From Roseiarcus sp963767245 (lineage in GTDB: Bacteria > Pseudomonadota > Alphaproteobacteria > Rhizobiales > Beijerinckiaceae), in assembly GCA_963767245.1 (NCBI GenBank), contig CAVYDG010000007.1:62001-126000 (forward strand): a DNA stretch of 64,000 nucleotides, in the 5' to 3' direction. The position numbers were made by a program, and so were the translations under genes. Below the pieces are notes generated by a model. The model saw nothing but the letters and a program-made list of their open reading frames with translations, had not been told where the DNA came from and searched no databases. Below, one piece after another: positions 43,092-52,055 of this stretch. The stretch's first letter is position 1. Every line of letters starts with the position of its first letter.

Positions 43092-44747
43092 TCATCTTGA
43101 GAACTTCTTGTACTTCAGCCGGTGCGGGATGACGCTGTCGATGCCGAGGCGCCGCTTCTTGTCTTCCTCGTAATCGGCGAAATTGCCTTCGAACCACTCG
43201 ACGTGGCTGTCGCCTTCGAAGGCCAGCATGTGGGTGGCGATGCGGTCGAGGAAGAAGCGGTCGTGGCTGATGATGACGGCGCAGCCTGCGAAGTCGAGCA
43301 GCGCCTCTTCGAGCGCTCGCAGCGTGTCGACGTCGAGGTCGTTGGTCGGCTCGTCGAGCAGCAGCAGATTGGCCCCGCTCTTGAGCATTTTCGCCAGATG
43401 GACGCGGTTGCGCTCGCCGCCGGAAAGCTGGCCGACTTTCTTCTGCTGGTCGGAGCCCTTGAAGTTGAACGCGCCGACATAGGCTCTGGAGTTCATCTCG
43501 CGCTTGGCGAGAGAGATGATGTCGTAGCCGCCGGAGATTTCCTCCCATACGTTCTTCTTGCCGTCGAGCGCGTCGCGCGACTGGTCGACATAACCGAGCT
43601 CGACCAATTCGCCGATTCTGATCGAGCCTGAGTCCGGCTTCTCCTGACCGGTGATCATGCGGAACAGCGTCGTCTTGCCGGCGCCGTTGGCGCCGATGAC
43701 GCCGACGATGCCGCCGGGCGGCAGCTTGAACGAAAGCTTGTCGATGAGCAGCCGGTCGCCGTAGCCCTTCGAGAGATCGACGAAATCGATGACGTTCTGC
43801 CCCAGCCGCTCGGCGACGGGAATGACGATCTGCGCCGCGGTCGGGGCCTTCTCGTTGCTCTTCCTGACCAGCTCGTCGTAAGCGGCGATGCGCGCCTTGG
43901 ACTTCGTCTGACGCGCTCGCGGCGAAGAGGCGATCCACTCGCTTTCCTCGGCAAGCGCGCGCTGCCGCGCCGCGTCCTCGCGGCCTTCCTGCTCAAGCCG
44001 CTTCTGCTTCTGCTTGAGCCACGCCGAATAATTGCCCTCGTAGGGGATGCCGCGGCCGCGATCGAGCTCGAGAATCCAGCTTGTGACGTTGTCGAGGAAA
44101 TAGCGGTCGTGGGTGACGATGAGGATCGCGGCCGGATAGGCGCGCAAGTGGCCTTCGAGCCAGTTCACGGTTTCGGCGTCGAGATGGTTGGTCGGCTCGT
44201 CGAGCAGCAACAGGTCGGGCTTCTCGAGCAGGAGGCGGCAGAGCGCGACGCGGCGGCGCTCGCCGCCGGAGAGCTTGGTCACGTCCGCATCGTCCGGCGG
44301 GCAGCCGAGCGCGTCCATGGCCTGCTCGACCTGGCTGTCGAGGTCCCACAGGCCCTTGGCCTCGATCTCGTCCTGCAGCCGGGTCATCTCGTCAGCCGTA
44401 TCGTCGGAATAGTTCATCGCCAGTTCGTTGTAGCGGTCAAGAATCGCCTGCTTGTCCTTGACCCCGAGCATGGCGTTGCCCTTGGCGTCGAGCGCGGGGT
44501 CGAGTTCAGGCTCTTGCGGCAGATAACCGACCCTCGCGCCGTCGGCGACGAAACCCTCGCCGACGAATTCGGTGTCGAGTCCGGCCATGATGCGCAGAAG
44601 CGTCGACTTGCCAGAGCCGTTGACGCCAAGCACGCCGATCTTGGCGTCCGGGTAGAACGACAGGTTGATGTTGTCGAGGACCTTCTTGCCGCCCGGCCAG
44701 GTCTTGCCGAGGCCCTGCATATGATAGATGAACTGGCGCGCGGCCAT
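43092..44747 (-). CDS. ettA: Energy-dependent translational throttle protein EttA (ABC-F)
   Basis: Intact, 551 residues. It starts MAARQFIYHMQGLGKTWPGG. Two ABC domains: Walker A GVNGSGKSTLLRI and GANGAGKTTLFRM; signatures KLSGGERRRVALCRLLL and LSGGERNRVHLAKML; Walker B LLLLDEPTNHLDA and LLLLDEPTNDLD. An EttA-type arm insertion follows the first domain (NYSAWLKQKQKRLEQE nearby). EttA binds the ribosomal E site and gates the first peptide bond according to the ADP/ATP ratio. It is cytosolic and monocistronic. Confidence 0.96.
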   Translation of the reverse strand: MAARQFIYHMQGLGKTWPGGKKVLDNINLSFYPDAKIGVLGVNGSGKSTLLRIMAGLDTEFVGEGFVADGARVGYLPQEPELDPALDAKGNAMLGVKDKQAILDRYNELAMNYSDDTADEMTRLQDEIEAKGLWDLDSQVEQAMDALGCPPDDADVTKLSGGERRRVALCRLLLEKPDLLLLDEPTNHLDAETVNWLEGHLRAYPAAILIVTHDRYFLDNVTSWILELDRGRGIPYEGNYSAWLKQKQKRLEQEGREDAARQRALAEESEWIASSPRARQTKSKARIAAYDELVRKSNEKAPTAAQIVIPVAERLGQNVIDFVDLSKGYGDRLLIDKLSFKLPPGGIVGVIGANGAGKTTLFRMITGQEKPDSGSIRIGELVELGYVDQSRDALDGKKNVWEEISGGYDIISLAKREMNSRAYVGAFNFKGSDQQKKVGQLSGGERNRVHLAKMLKSGANLLLLDEPTNDLDVDTLRALEEALLDFAGCAVIISHDRFFLDRIATHMLAFEGDSHVEWFEGNFADYEEDKKRRLGIDSVIPHRLKYKKFSR

Positions 44748-44843
44748 CGCGGAATGTTCCTGATTTCAGCGGATTTTGGATTTGCGGGCGTGGTAGCAGG
44801 GGCGGGCAGGGGTGACAAGGCGCGGCCTTGGGGCAGGGCGTCA

Positions 44844-45203
44844 TTGGCTCTCGGGAGAGTGTTGCTCTATGCGCGCAATGTCGAGAACACTGTGAATTTT
44901 TACGAGCGACATTTCGGTTTCAGCGTTCTTCGTCTACCCGGAGATCGGATTGTCGAGCTGGTCGCCGCGAATGGCGGCGCGAACTTGATGGTTCATCCCG
45001 TTGGCAAGGGCGTACGGGTGGGCCAGGTCACCGTAAAACTGGTCTTCGACGTCGAGGACGTCCCGGCATTTTGCGAAAAATGTGCTGGTGACGGTCTTCT
45101 CTTCGGCCCTGTTCACGGTGCGGACGGCTATACCTACGCTAACGCAAAGGACCCATGCGGCAACAACATTTCCGTTTCAGAGTCGGGCCTTTCGCAAAGC
45201 GTA
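44844..45203 (+). CDS. VOC-family protein, C-terminal frame break
   Basis: About 118 residues from a TTG at 44844 (MALGRVLLYARNVENTVNFY). VOC elements are VNFYERHFGFSVLRLPGDRI, VTVKLVFDVEDVPAFCEKCA and DPCGNNISVSE at the end. The straight frame runs on for 700 bases into the next gene with no similarity. Shifting by one near 45180 gives a stop at 45201-45203, a normal VOC length. The substrate is unknown. It is divergent from ettA. Confidence 0.72.
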
Positions 45204-45435
45204 ATGCCAACAAGTTCAGCGATATCGGCCCGAGCGCTATCTCACTATCCCAGGTTTGCCACGCGTTCCGCGAGAAAGCCCGCTGCGCGCTGGGCGGCAA
45301 TGCCGAGGCCGTCCAGCAGCCGCCGCCGGTCGCTGAGGGCGGCGGTTGACTCCCGCTTAGACCCTTGCCCTCTATGCTTGCAGGCGAGCGCGACGAGGCG
45401 GCAGTCTCCCGCGCGCCAGGTGGGAGGCAAAAGCG

Positions 45436-45908
45436 ATGATCGATCGGATGTCCAGGATCGCCGGGGCCGACAAGCGGATGCGCGCACTGGTCGACCCTGT
45501 GGGCGCGATTCTGGCCGACGGCTTCCATCTGATGGGCCTCTTCGCCATCGGCGCCGCGACTGTGTGGGCGGCGGTCGCGACCTTCTGGAGCGTCGTGGAG
45601 AAGGGCTCGCCGACGATCGACGATCTCCTGCTGCTGTTCATCTATCTGGAGATCGGCTCGATGGTCGGCATTTATTTCCGCACGAACCATCTGCCGGTCC
45701 GCTTCCTGCTCTATGTCGGCATCACCGCGCTGACGAGACACACGATCGGCTACGTTCAGGATCAGCAGGGAGCGGATCTCGAAATTCTGATCCTGACTCT
45801 CTCCACCCTGATCCTTGGGTCGCGGTCCTCGTTATCCGCTTCACCTCGAACCGCTTCCCGAGCCCCGTCTACGGCGAGGCTGGGCGGAGCGGCGTCAAGA
45901 TTGATTAG
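45436..45908 (+). CDS. PsiE-like phosphate-starvation membrane protein (frame break near end)
   Basis: About 157 residues: MIDRMSRIAGADKRMRALVD, then four hydrophobic segments (FHLMGLFAIGAATVWAAVAT, DDLLLLFIYLEIGSMVGIYF, LPVRFLLYVGITALTRHTIG and LEILILTLSTLILG). This is the PsiE/DUF2670-like layout, with conserved Arg/His in helices three and four. The open frame continues to 45960. However, a one-base shift near 45818 gives AVLVIRFTSNRFP and a stop at 45908, the more likely C-terminus. Confidence 0.75.
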
Positions 45909-45936
45909 CTGCGGGGAAACCGGCGCCTTGTCGACG

Positions 45937-46962
45937 CTACGGGGCGCCGCCAGCGCGTGAGACGACGAAGTCCGCCGCCTTCTGCGCGGCGACGCCCCAT
46001 CCGCTCATGAGCTGCTGGAAGAGCGTATTCTTCGCCTCTGTCGTCACTTCGTAGAGGCGGGCCCTGTCGCGGGCGCGAAACAGAAGCTCGTCGCCAGTCG
46101 AGAGCTCATCGACCAGGCCAAGCCCGAGCGCTTCGCCGGCCAGCCAATGGTCGCCGTTGGCGACCTCGGCGAGGTCCACGTTGGGACGGCATTGCTTGAC
46201 ATGAGCCTTGAAGGCCTCGTGCGTCGTGTCGAGCTTGCCGCGGAAATGCTCGCGCCCCTCCGGCGTGATCTCGCCCAGGACCGAGACGGTGCGCTTGAAC
46301 TCGCCCGCCGTCATTTCCTCGAATTCGATCTCGTTCTTCTTGAGCAGCCGGTGGAGGTTCGGCACCGGCGCGACCACGCCGATCGAGCCGACGACGGCAA
46401 ATGGCGCGGCGACGATGCGGTCCGCCGCGCAGGCCATCATATAGCCGCCGCTCGCCGCGACCTGATCGACCGAGGCGGTGACCTTGATCTTGTGCTCGCG
46501 CAATCGCAAAATCTCGGCCGCCGCGAGCCCGTAGCCGGTCACAGTTCCGCCGGGGCTGTCGATCCGGATGATTGCTTCGTCCGTTCCGGGTCGCGCGGCG
46601 ATCAGCACGGCGTCGATCTCGGAGCCCAGGCGCTTGACGGCGCTTGCGCGCATGTCGCCCTTGAACGCGAGGACATAGATTCGCTTTCCCGGCTCCTGGC
46701 CGCGGCGCGCCTTGGCGGAGGCTTTGACCTCCTTCTTCGCCGACTTGGCGAGCGCCTTGCGCTCCTTCTTGTTGAGGAGCACGCCGTCCATGGCGTCGCG
46801 CATGTCGTCGTAACGCTCATTGAGCGAGCGGACCTTGATCTCTCTATCCTTCGCTTCGCCCGAGCGGGCCAGGCGCGCGATCAGAATCGCGAGGCCGCCG
46901 ATCGCCGCGACGATGATGAGCGCCTTCACCAGAAAGGCGGCGATGTCCAACCAGAACGCCAT
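45937..46962 (-). CDS. sohB: SohB-like S49-family serine protease
   Basis: A 341-residue protein with an N-terminal membrane anchor (LVKALIIVAAIGGLAILIAR) and a lysine-rich stretch (KKERKALAKSAKKEVKASAK). The ClpP-fold protease domain has AIIRIDSPGGTVTGYGLAAA, DQVAASGGYMMACAADRIVA (nucleophilic Ser), VVGSIGVVAPVPNLHRLL and EFKRTVSVLGEITPEG (general-base Lys). SppA/SohB enzymes digest signal peptides or membrane protein fragments in the periplasm. The frame is intact. Confidence 0.93.
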   Translation of the reverse strand: MAFWLDIAAFLVKALIIVAAIGGLAILIARLARSGEAKDREIKVRSLNERYDDMRDAMDGVLLNKKERKALAKSAKKEVKASAKARRGQEPGKRIYVLAFKGDMRASAVKRLGSEIDAVLIAARPGTDEAIIRIDSPGGTVTGYGLAAAEILRLREHKIKVTASVDQVAASGGYMMACAADRIVAAPFAVVGSIGVVAPVPNLHRLLKKNEIEFEEMTAGEFKRTVSVLGEITPEGREHFRGKLDTTHEAFKAHVKQCRPNVDLAEVANGDHWLAGEALGLGLVDELSTGDELLFRARDRARLYEVTTEAKNTLFQQLMSGWGVAAQKAADFVVSRAGGAP

Positions 46963-47053
46963 TAATGGGCTCCATGGAAAGCAAGAGGGCCAGATATAGG
47001 TCGAGCGCGCGCTTTTTCACGGCGCGGGCCGGATGACAAGACGACGGCCGCGC

Positions 47054-47536
47054 CTATTGACCCCCTTCAGGCGCCGAGACACCGAGCATTTCGGCCAGGG
47101 CGCCGATGATTGGCCTTTGGCCGGGGGCCGCGTTGTCCATTGCTTCGTCAATCGAATACCAGGCTGCTTTGTCCACTTCCGGGAATTCCGCCGTGCGGCC
47201 GGAACGCGGCGGCCATTCGATCGAGAAGGCGTTGCTGGTGAGCGACGCAGGATCGAAATCGCCCTCCTGGGCGAAGGCGACGATGGTCTTGCCGCCAGGC
47301 TGTTTGAAGGCTCCGAGCTCAACTAAGTCGCCCGCGATCGCCATCCCGGTTTCCTCCTGGAATTCCCGCTTCGCCGCCGCAAGCCAGTCCTCGCCCTCGT
47401 TCACGAGCCCTTTTGGAATGGACCATGCGCCCAAGTCCTTCTTCGCCCAGAACGGACCGCCCGGATGCGCCAGCATGACTTCGACGCCTGCCGGACGGCG
47501 GCGGTAAAGGAGGATGCCCGCGCTTATCTTCGCCAA
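47054..47536 (-). CDS. NUDIX hydrolase
   Basis: About 160 residues from TTG at 47536 (MAKISAGILLYRRRPAGVEV). The NUDIX box GLVNEGEDWLAAAKREFQEE plus TGM has all catalytic Glu. The substrate side has HPGGPFWAKKDLGAWSIPKG, the arrangement of diadenosine/nucleotide-sugar-type NUDIX proteins described as DATP pyrophosphohydrolase-like. It follows the binding-protein gene by 12 bases on the same strand and is probably co-transcribed. Confidence 0.88.
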   Translation of the reverse strand: MAKISAGILLYRRRPAGVEVMLAHPGGPFWAKKDLGAWSIPKGLVNEGEDWLAAAKREFQEETGMAIAGDLVELGAFKQPGGKTIVAFAQEGDFDPASLTSNAFSIEWPPRSGRTAEFPEVDKAAWYSIDEAMDNAAPGQRPIIGALAEMLGVSAPEGGQ

Positions 47537-47547
47537 CTCGCCTCTCC

Positions 47548-48642
47548 CTATTCCCGGAAGGGCGTGACGAAGAGCCCGCCGGCTTCGGCCGGCGCATTCG
47601 CGCCGCGGGGAAGCCTGAGCCGCGAGCGCTCGCCGAGATTGCGCGCGTAGATGTCGGCGTAGGATCCGGCGGCGCCGACGACGCGTTTCGCCCAATCGTC
47701 GGCGAGGCCGAGCTCCGGACCTTGGACGCCGAGCGAATCAACACCCGCCGCCGCCCAGGGTGAAGCGGCCAGTTCGGCGCGCTGAAGAGCGTAGATCGCC
47801 CAGGCGACGATCGCCGTCCATTGCGGGTCGCTCGCCGGGGTCGCGGCAAAGACGGGGAAGCTCGCGAGCGGCTCGGCCAGGATTCGGCTGGGCGGCCCGG
47901 CGCTATCGCCGAGCCTCGCCGCCGCCAGATCGCCGGTCTCGCCGACTTCTGCGTCGCAGACGCGCGCGTTAAAGGCGTCGTAAAGTTCGCCATATTCCAG
48001 GTAGCCCATGCGGACGAAGCTTAGCCCGTGCGCCGCCATCCAGCGTTCGAGATGCGTGTGCGCGTTCGCGCCCTGGTAGAAGCAGATCGACTTGCCGGCG
48101 AGATCGCTCAAACCGCGCATCGCCGAGTTGTCGTGGACCATCGCGGCCGTGGAGACGAAATAAACCGCGGGGCCGAGCACGATTTTGCCGCCGAGGCGGT
48201 GATCGGCGATCTCCGAGCCGTCGAGAAAGGAAAGATCGTCGGCGCCGTCCTCTACGCGCGCGAAGGCGTGATCGGAATCGTAAGGGTGGAACTCGAACCT
48301 GCCGTCTGGTCCAAGCAGCGCCGCGCCGATCGCGCGGCAGAGATCGAGATAGAGCCCGCCGGCCCGCCCGTCGGACGACTGGCCGACGAGACCCGGACGC
48401 GGGACGCCGCCGCAGCGGATCGCGCCGGCGGACTTTATGCGATCGACGATCGGGCCAGCGCGGGCGAGGGGGCATAGGGCGAGGGCGAGGATGAACGCGG
48501 CGGCAAGGGAGGGGCTGAGCGGCGGGGTCGTCCTTCGAGACGCCCGCTTCGCGGGCTCCTCAGGACGAGGGGTTCCCGAGTCGCTATCAGCCCACTGACC
48601 CTCGTCCTGAGCGACTGTCTTGTTTGTCAAGCTGGGAGCCAT
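47548..48642 (-). CDS. Periplasmic amino-acid-type substrate-binding protein
   Basis: The mature part (from about 48450 down) is a family 3 solute-binding protein related to AapJ: IKSAGAIRCGGVPRPGLVGQ, GLYLDLCRAIGAALLG, LAGKSICFYQGANAHTHLER, DAFNARVCDAEVGETGDLAA and GVDSLGVQGPELGLADDWAK. A signal-like segment, SLAAAFILALALCPLARAG, precedes it. The true start is unclear: the only in-frame ATG (48642) lies inside the adjoining IS110 end, and the intervening DNA is a palindromic repeat. The original N-terminus may have been altered. No permease or ATPase gene is adjacent. Confidence 0.72.
   Translation of the reverse strand: MAPSLTNKTVAQDEGQWADSDSGTPRPEEPAKRASRRTTPPLSPSLAAAFILALALCPLARAGPIVDRIKSAGAIRCGGVPRPGLVGQSSDGRAGGLYLDLCRAIGAALLGPDGRFEFHPYDSDHAFARVEDGADDLSFLDGSEIADHRLGGKIVLGPAVYFVSTAAMVHDNSAMRGLSDLAGKSICFYQGANAHTHLERWMAAHGLSFVRMGYLEYGELYDAFNARVCDAEVGETGDLAAARLGDSAGPPSRILAEPLASFPVFAATPASDPQWTAIVAWAIYALQRAELAASPWAAAGVDSLGVQGPELGLADDWAKRVVGAAGSYADIYARNLGERSRLRLPRGANAPAEAGGLFVTPFRE
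48528..48570 (-). repeat. Palindromic intergenic repeat, intact copy
   Basis: On the minus strand: CCTCGTCCTGAGGAGCCCGC followed by GAAGCGGGCGTCTCGAAGGACGA, split for length. Its hairpin core is GCCCGC-GAA-GCGGGC with flanking CGTCCT/AGGACG arms. It is a typical mobile REP/RIME-like unit of this order. An inverted second copy lies at 48599, split by the IS110 element. Confidence 0.8.
48599..48611 (+). repeat. Palindromic intergenic repeat, left half of the interrupted copy
   Basis: CCCTCGTCCTGAG, the first arm of the same repeat as at 48528-48570, now on the plus strand. It ends at the IS110 left junction. Confidence 0.75.
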
Positions 48643-49733
48643 GGCTTTCGGTCTCGCATGATGGCGTTGAGGATGACGAGGAGTTTTCGGATGCAGGCGG
48701 TCAGGGCCTGTTTGGCGGGTTTTCCGGAGGCTCTGAGCTTTTGATAGTAGGGTGCGATGACGGGATTGGCGCGGGAGGCGACCAGCGCGGCCATGTAGAG
48801 GGCGGTCCGCACCGGGCCCGGCCGCCGGCGATTGTTTTTCGGCCGCGCGCGACGCCGCTGTCGCGATTGACGGGAGCGACCCCGACAAGGGCGGCGATTT
48901 TTCGCCGATCGAGGCGTCCGAGCTCGGGCAGTTCGGCGATGAGGGTGCGCAGGGTCGCCTTGCCTACTCCCGGCACGCTGGCCAGAAGGTCTGCGTCGGC
49001 CTGCCAGGCGGGGCTTTTGCGGATGGCGCCATCGATGTCTCGATCGAGCTCGGAAAGCTCGGCCTGCAGGAGATCGACATGCCGGTCGATGGCCTTGAGC
49101 ACGCGAGGCTGGCCAGCGAGGCGGCGGCGGTTTTTTTCGGCGACGATCATCTCGATGACCTGTCGTCGCCGCGCGGTCAATTCGCCCAGCGCCTGGGCTT
49201 CGGCGTCAGCGATGGGCCTCGCGGGTGGCCGGATGGCCTCGGCGAAGTGGGCGATCGCCGCGGCGTCGAGACGATCGGTCTTGGCGAGCTTGCCGGTCGA
49301 CCGGGCGAAATCGCGGATCTGACGAGGATTGATCACCGCCAGCGGCAGATGCGCAGTAGCAAGGGCGCTTGCGACCACGGTCTCGTATCCGCCTGTCGCC
49401 TCGAGCGCGACCAGGACCGGAGCCAGGGCGCGCAGACGCTCGACAAGACGCTCAAGACCTTCGTCGTCACGCGTGACGACGAAGGTCTCCCCGCTCGGCC
49501 GGACGCAGACGTCGAGCCGGTCCTTCGACACGTCGATTCCGATGAACAAATCCATCTCCCGTCCTTGCACATGCGGGCTCGCAACGCGGCCCCGGCGACT
49601 GTTCGGGATCGTGGAATAGGCGGATGGGGCGCCATGCTCAGGAGCGGGCTTGTGAACCCGAGGAGCGCCAGGGCTCCCATCCGCCGCCGCGACGCCTACC
49701 TTAGCGGCCCGGCGCGACGCAGGGGAGATACAA
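48612..49733. mobile_element. IS110-family insertion sequence inside a palindromic repeat
   Basis: The element of about 1.12 kb is bounded by the two halves of a REP-like unit: CCTCGTCCTGAG on the left and GAGCGATGCGAAGCATCGCG on the right. Joining them rebuilds a complete unit. As expected for IS110, there are no terminal inverted repeats and no long target duplication. About 178 bp lie between the recombinase start (49555) and the right end, the place where IS110 elements encode their bridge RNA. Boundaries are good to within a few bases. Confidence 0.82.
48627..49555 (-). CDS. IS110-family recombinase/transposase (frame break near C-terminus)
   Basis: About 310 residues from the ATG at 49555 (MDLFIGIDVSKDRLDVCVRP). 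The RuvC-like DEDD catalytic residues are Asp in GIDVSKDRLD, Glu in VALEATGGYE, and two Asp in KTDRLDAAAIAHFAE. The C-terminal Tnp20 domain has LLASVPGVGKATLRTLIAEL, AALVGVAPVNRDSG and GRKTI. A one-base shift near 48815 separates this from TALYMAALVASRANPVIAPY and ACIRKLLVILNAIMRD, the proper C-terminus. As written the recombinase is broken. Confidence 0.85.
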
Positions 49734-49767
49734 GGAGCGATGCGAAGCATCGCGTCTCGAAGGACGA
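49734..49767 (+). repeat. Palindromic intergenic repeat, right half of the interrupted copy
   Basis: GAGCGATGCGAAGCATCGCG followed by TCTCGAAGGACGA completes the unit begun at 48599. The hairpin core here is CGATGC-GAA-GCATCG, a variant of the GCCCGC-GAA-GCGGGC core of the other copy, with compensating changes that preserve pairing. Confidence 0.75.
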
Positions 49768-49786
49768 CTCCAGCCGCAGGGCCCGC

Positions 49787-51904
49787 TCAATTGTACGCCG
49801 GCAGCGTCGCGGGCAGCGAGTTGAATCCGTCCGGGATCACGTTCGGGATGCCCTGGCGTACGTCCTCCGGCGTGACCCCGATTGCGGCGCAGCCTTTGCC
49901 GCCGTAGTGCGGAAAGGTGTTGACGATGTCGTCGGGAATTGTCGCATAGGCAGCCGGCAGCGGCGGCAGGGCGCCGCTGAGCCGGGCCTTGTCGAACCCG
50001 GTGAGCAGGCTCTCGGCGATCGGTGAATTGGCGTCGCGAGGACCTAGAAATTTCTGCTCGAACCCGGCCGGCGCAACAGCGTTGAACGCGGGCGAATCGC
50101 CGGCTGCGAGCGCGTCTGCTTCGTCCGGCAGGCTCGACAGCGCCGGCAGGCCGAACAGCGCGTTGATCGTCTCGATCACCGCGTTGTGGTCGCCTTCGGC
50201 GTGCGACACCGCGTGGGCCCGCGCATAGGGCGAAATAAGCAGGAGCGGGATGCGGACGCCGCGCGCCAGCGGCAGGCCGTCGGGCCCATAGCTCAAGATT
50301 TGCGGCGCCACATGGTCGTACAGACCGTCGGACTGATCGTAAGTGATGATGATCGCGCTATGCTCCCAGACGTCCCTGTTGGCGGCGATGGCGTTGATCG
50401 CGCGCGCGGCCATGGCCTCGGTCAGCTGACTGTCGGAATAGCTCGGATGATCGTCGTCGCCGGACTTCGCGACGTCGATCGCCGCGATCTCGGCCGGGGT
50501 CAGTCCGTTCTTGTCGGGATAGTTCGGGTTCTGGATGATCGCGGTCTGTTTCGGGTAGTTTAGATTGTAGTAGCCGCCGCGGATGTAGAAGACGCCGCCA
50601 TTGCGCGGCAGGGCGCCCGCGCTCATATCGGCGAAGAAATCGCCCTCGCCGCGCAGATTGGCCTCCTCGGCCGGGTTGTTGGCGAGATAACCGAAATATT
50701 GCGCGCCGTTGTGGTGGCTGACGTAGTTCCGGTGCGACGCCGCGCGGCCGGCGTCGGTCGGCTCCCGGTCGTAGCCGTTCTGGTACCAGCGCCACTGGAC
50801 CGGCGTCCCGCCGAGGTTGGCGATGAACGGAATGTCCTTGCCGACGTCGGAGAGGTCGAAGGCCGGGTTGCGGTCGAAGCTCGTGAACCAGTCGATCCAG
50901 CCGCCCATGAAGGTCAGCGGCAGGGTGGCGAAGGTGAGGTTCGAGGCGATGTTGGCGGAATTGTAGGATTCCTTCCCGGCCGCTCCGGTTGGCTCGCGTC
51001 CCGCCGCCGTATCGTCGAACTCGGAGCCCCACCAGGGCTGGGGATCGTTGACCAGCGGCGGACCCTGCGTGGTCGCCGAGCCCGAATATGACTTGCCGTT
51101 GATCGTGCCGCTGATCGGACCGGTGAAACCGTCATCGGCCGGATTTGCCGTCGGACCCGGGTGTTTGACCCATTGGGTCTCGCCCGATTGCCCGGCGATC
51201 ATCGCGACTGCGTTGGGGGTCGATGGCGTATCCTCGGTGGCGAAAATGTTGTCGAAGATGGTGAAGCGGCTGGCGGAGCGCCAGAAGAACGGGATGGTGT
51301 CGCAGTCGATATGCGCCATCACGAGGCGGGCGAACTGCTTGCCCATCGCTTCGCTCTGGGCGCTGCCGGAACGGGCGTACTTGGACCACTCGACGAACGC
51401 GAACTTGTCCATTTGCGGCACGCCGTTCTGAACGTCGAGCTTGGCGGCAAGGCCGGTGTGCGAATGGTCGGTCGAGTCCTTGATCGTTGAATTCTGCTCC
51501 GGCCCGAACCGAAATGGCTGGACGGTGACAGTCTCGCCGGTATTCGTGTCGAGATAGGTCTCGGTGAAGCCCGGCGTGCTGGCGGAGCCGCGCGGTGATT
51601 TGCCGTCGGAATAGAGGCCGTTCACGCCGGGAAGCGTTCCGTACTCGTGGTCGAACGAGCGGTTCTCGTTGAAGATCACGAAGACGTACTTCACCTTCTG
51701 CCGGAGCATATCGATGTCGCGCGGCGACCAGCTCTCATCGGACCAGCGAGGGTCGGCGTCAGATACGAAATAGGGCGCAACATCCGGGCTCGGATCCGGC
51801 TGGGTCGCGACCAACGGTGTGGAGGCGGCGAAAGCCGCCCGAGCGAGGCCGGCGATCGACCCGAGGATGGTCACGCCGCGAAGCATTGGGTTCATCGGAG
51901 TCAT
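49787..51904 (-). CDS. Secreted phospholipase C-type phosphoesterase
   Basis: Intact, 705 residues. A Tat/Sec-like leader, MTPMNPMLRGVTILGSIAGL, ends AAFAAS. The phosphoesterase family domain has YVFVIFNENRSFDHEYGTLP (metal-binding Glu/Asn), DSTDHSHTG, MAHIDCDTIPFFWRSASRFT, SAIIITYDQSDGLYDHVAP and PLLLISPYARAHAVSHAEGD (His/Asp cluster). The family covers non-haemolytic phospholipase C and acid phosphatase AcpA. It probably recovers phosphate from phospholipids or phosphodiesters outside the cytoplasm. It is monocistronic. Confidence 0.88.
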   Translation of the reverse strand: MTPMNPMLRGVTILGSIAGLARAAFAASTPLVATQPDPSPDVAPYFVSDADPRWSDESWSPRDIDMLRQKVKYVFVIFNENRSFDHEYGTLPGVNGLYSDGKSPRGSASTPGFTETYLDTNTGETVTVQPFRFGPEQNSTIKDSTDHSHTGLAAKLDVQNGVPQMDKFAFVEWSKYARSGSAQSEAMGKQFARLVMAHIDCDTIPFFWRSASRFTIFDNIFATEDTPSTPNAVAMIAGQSGETQWVKHPGPTANPADDGFTGPISGTINGKSYSGSATTQGPPLVNDPQPWWGSEFDDTAAGREPTGAAGKESYNSANIASNLTFATLPLTFMGGWIDWFTSFDRNPAFDLSDVGKDIPFIANLGGTPVQWRWYQNGYDREPTDAGRAASHRNYVSHHNGAQYFGYLANNPAEEANLRGEGDFFADMSAGALPRNGGVFYIRGGYYNLNYPKQTAIIQNPNYPDKNGLTPAEIAAIDVAKSGDDDHPSYSDSQLTEAMAARAINAIAANRDVWEHSAIIITYDQSDGLYDHVAPQILSYGPDGLPLARGVRIPLLLISPYARAHAVSHAEGDHNAVIETINALFGLPALSSLPDEADALAAGDSPAFNAVAPAGFEQKFLGPRDANSPIAESLLTGFDKARLSGALPPLPAAYATIPDDIVNTFPHYGGKGCAAIGVTPEDVRQGIPNVIPDGFNSLPATLPAYN

Positions 51905-52055
51905 GTTCCAAATTGAGCGATGGCGGTCGGCGGCGTCCGGACTCGTCGCGCGAGAGCTACGGATTGGTCAAGAGCGCGATGGCCGGAGGTCGATCGAAAT
52001 GACGAGGCGCCGATTGGCCCGCTGGATCGCGAGCCGGGGCGCGAGCCAGCCAAAA

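Noticed and set aside
44109..45908. A 599-codon open frame on the plus strand overlapping ettA
   Set aside because: The first 700 bases are antisense to ettA and Arg/Gly-rich. Only the VOC segment (44844-45180) and the last part of the PsiE-like gene in this frame look like proteins, so it is a composite of unrelated pieces.
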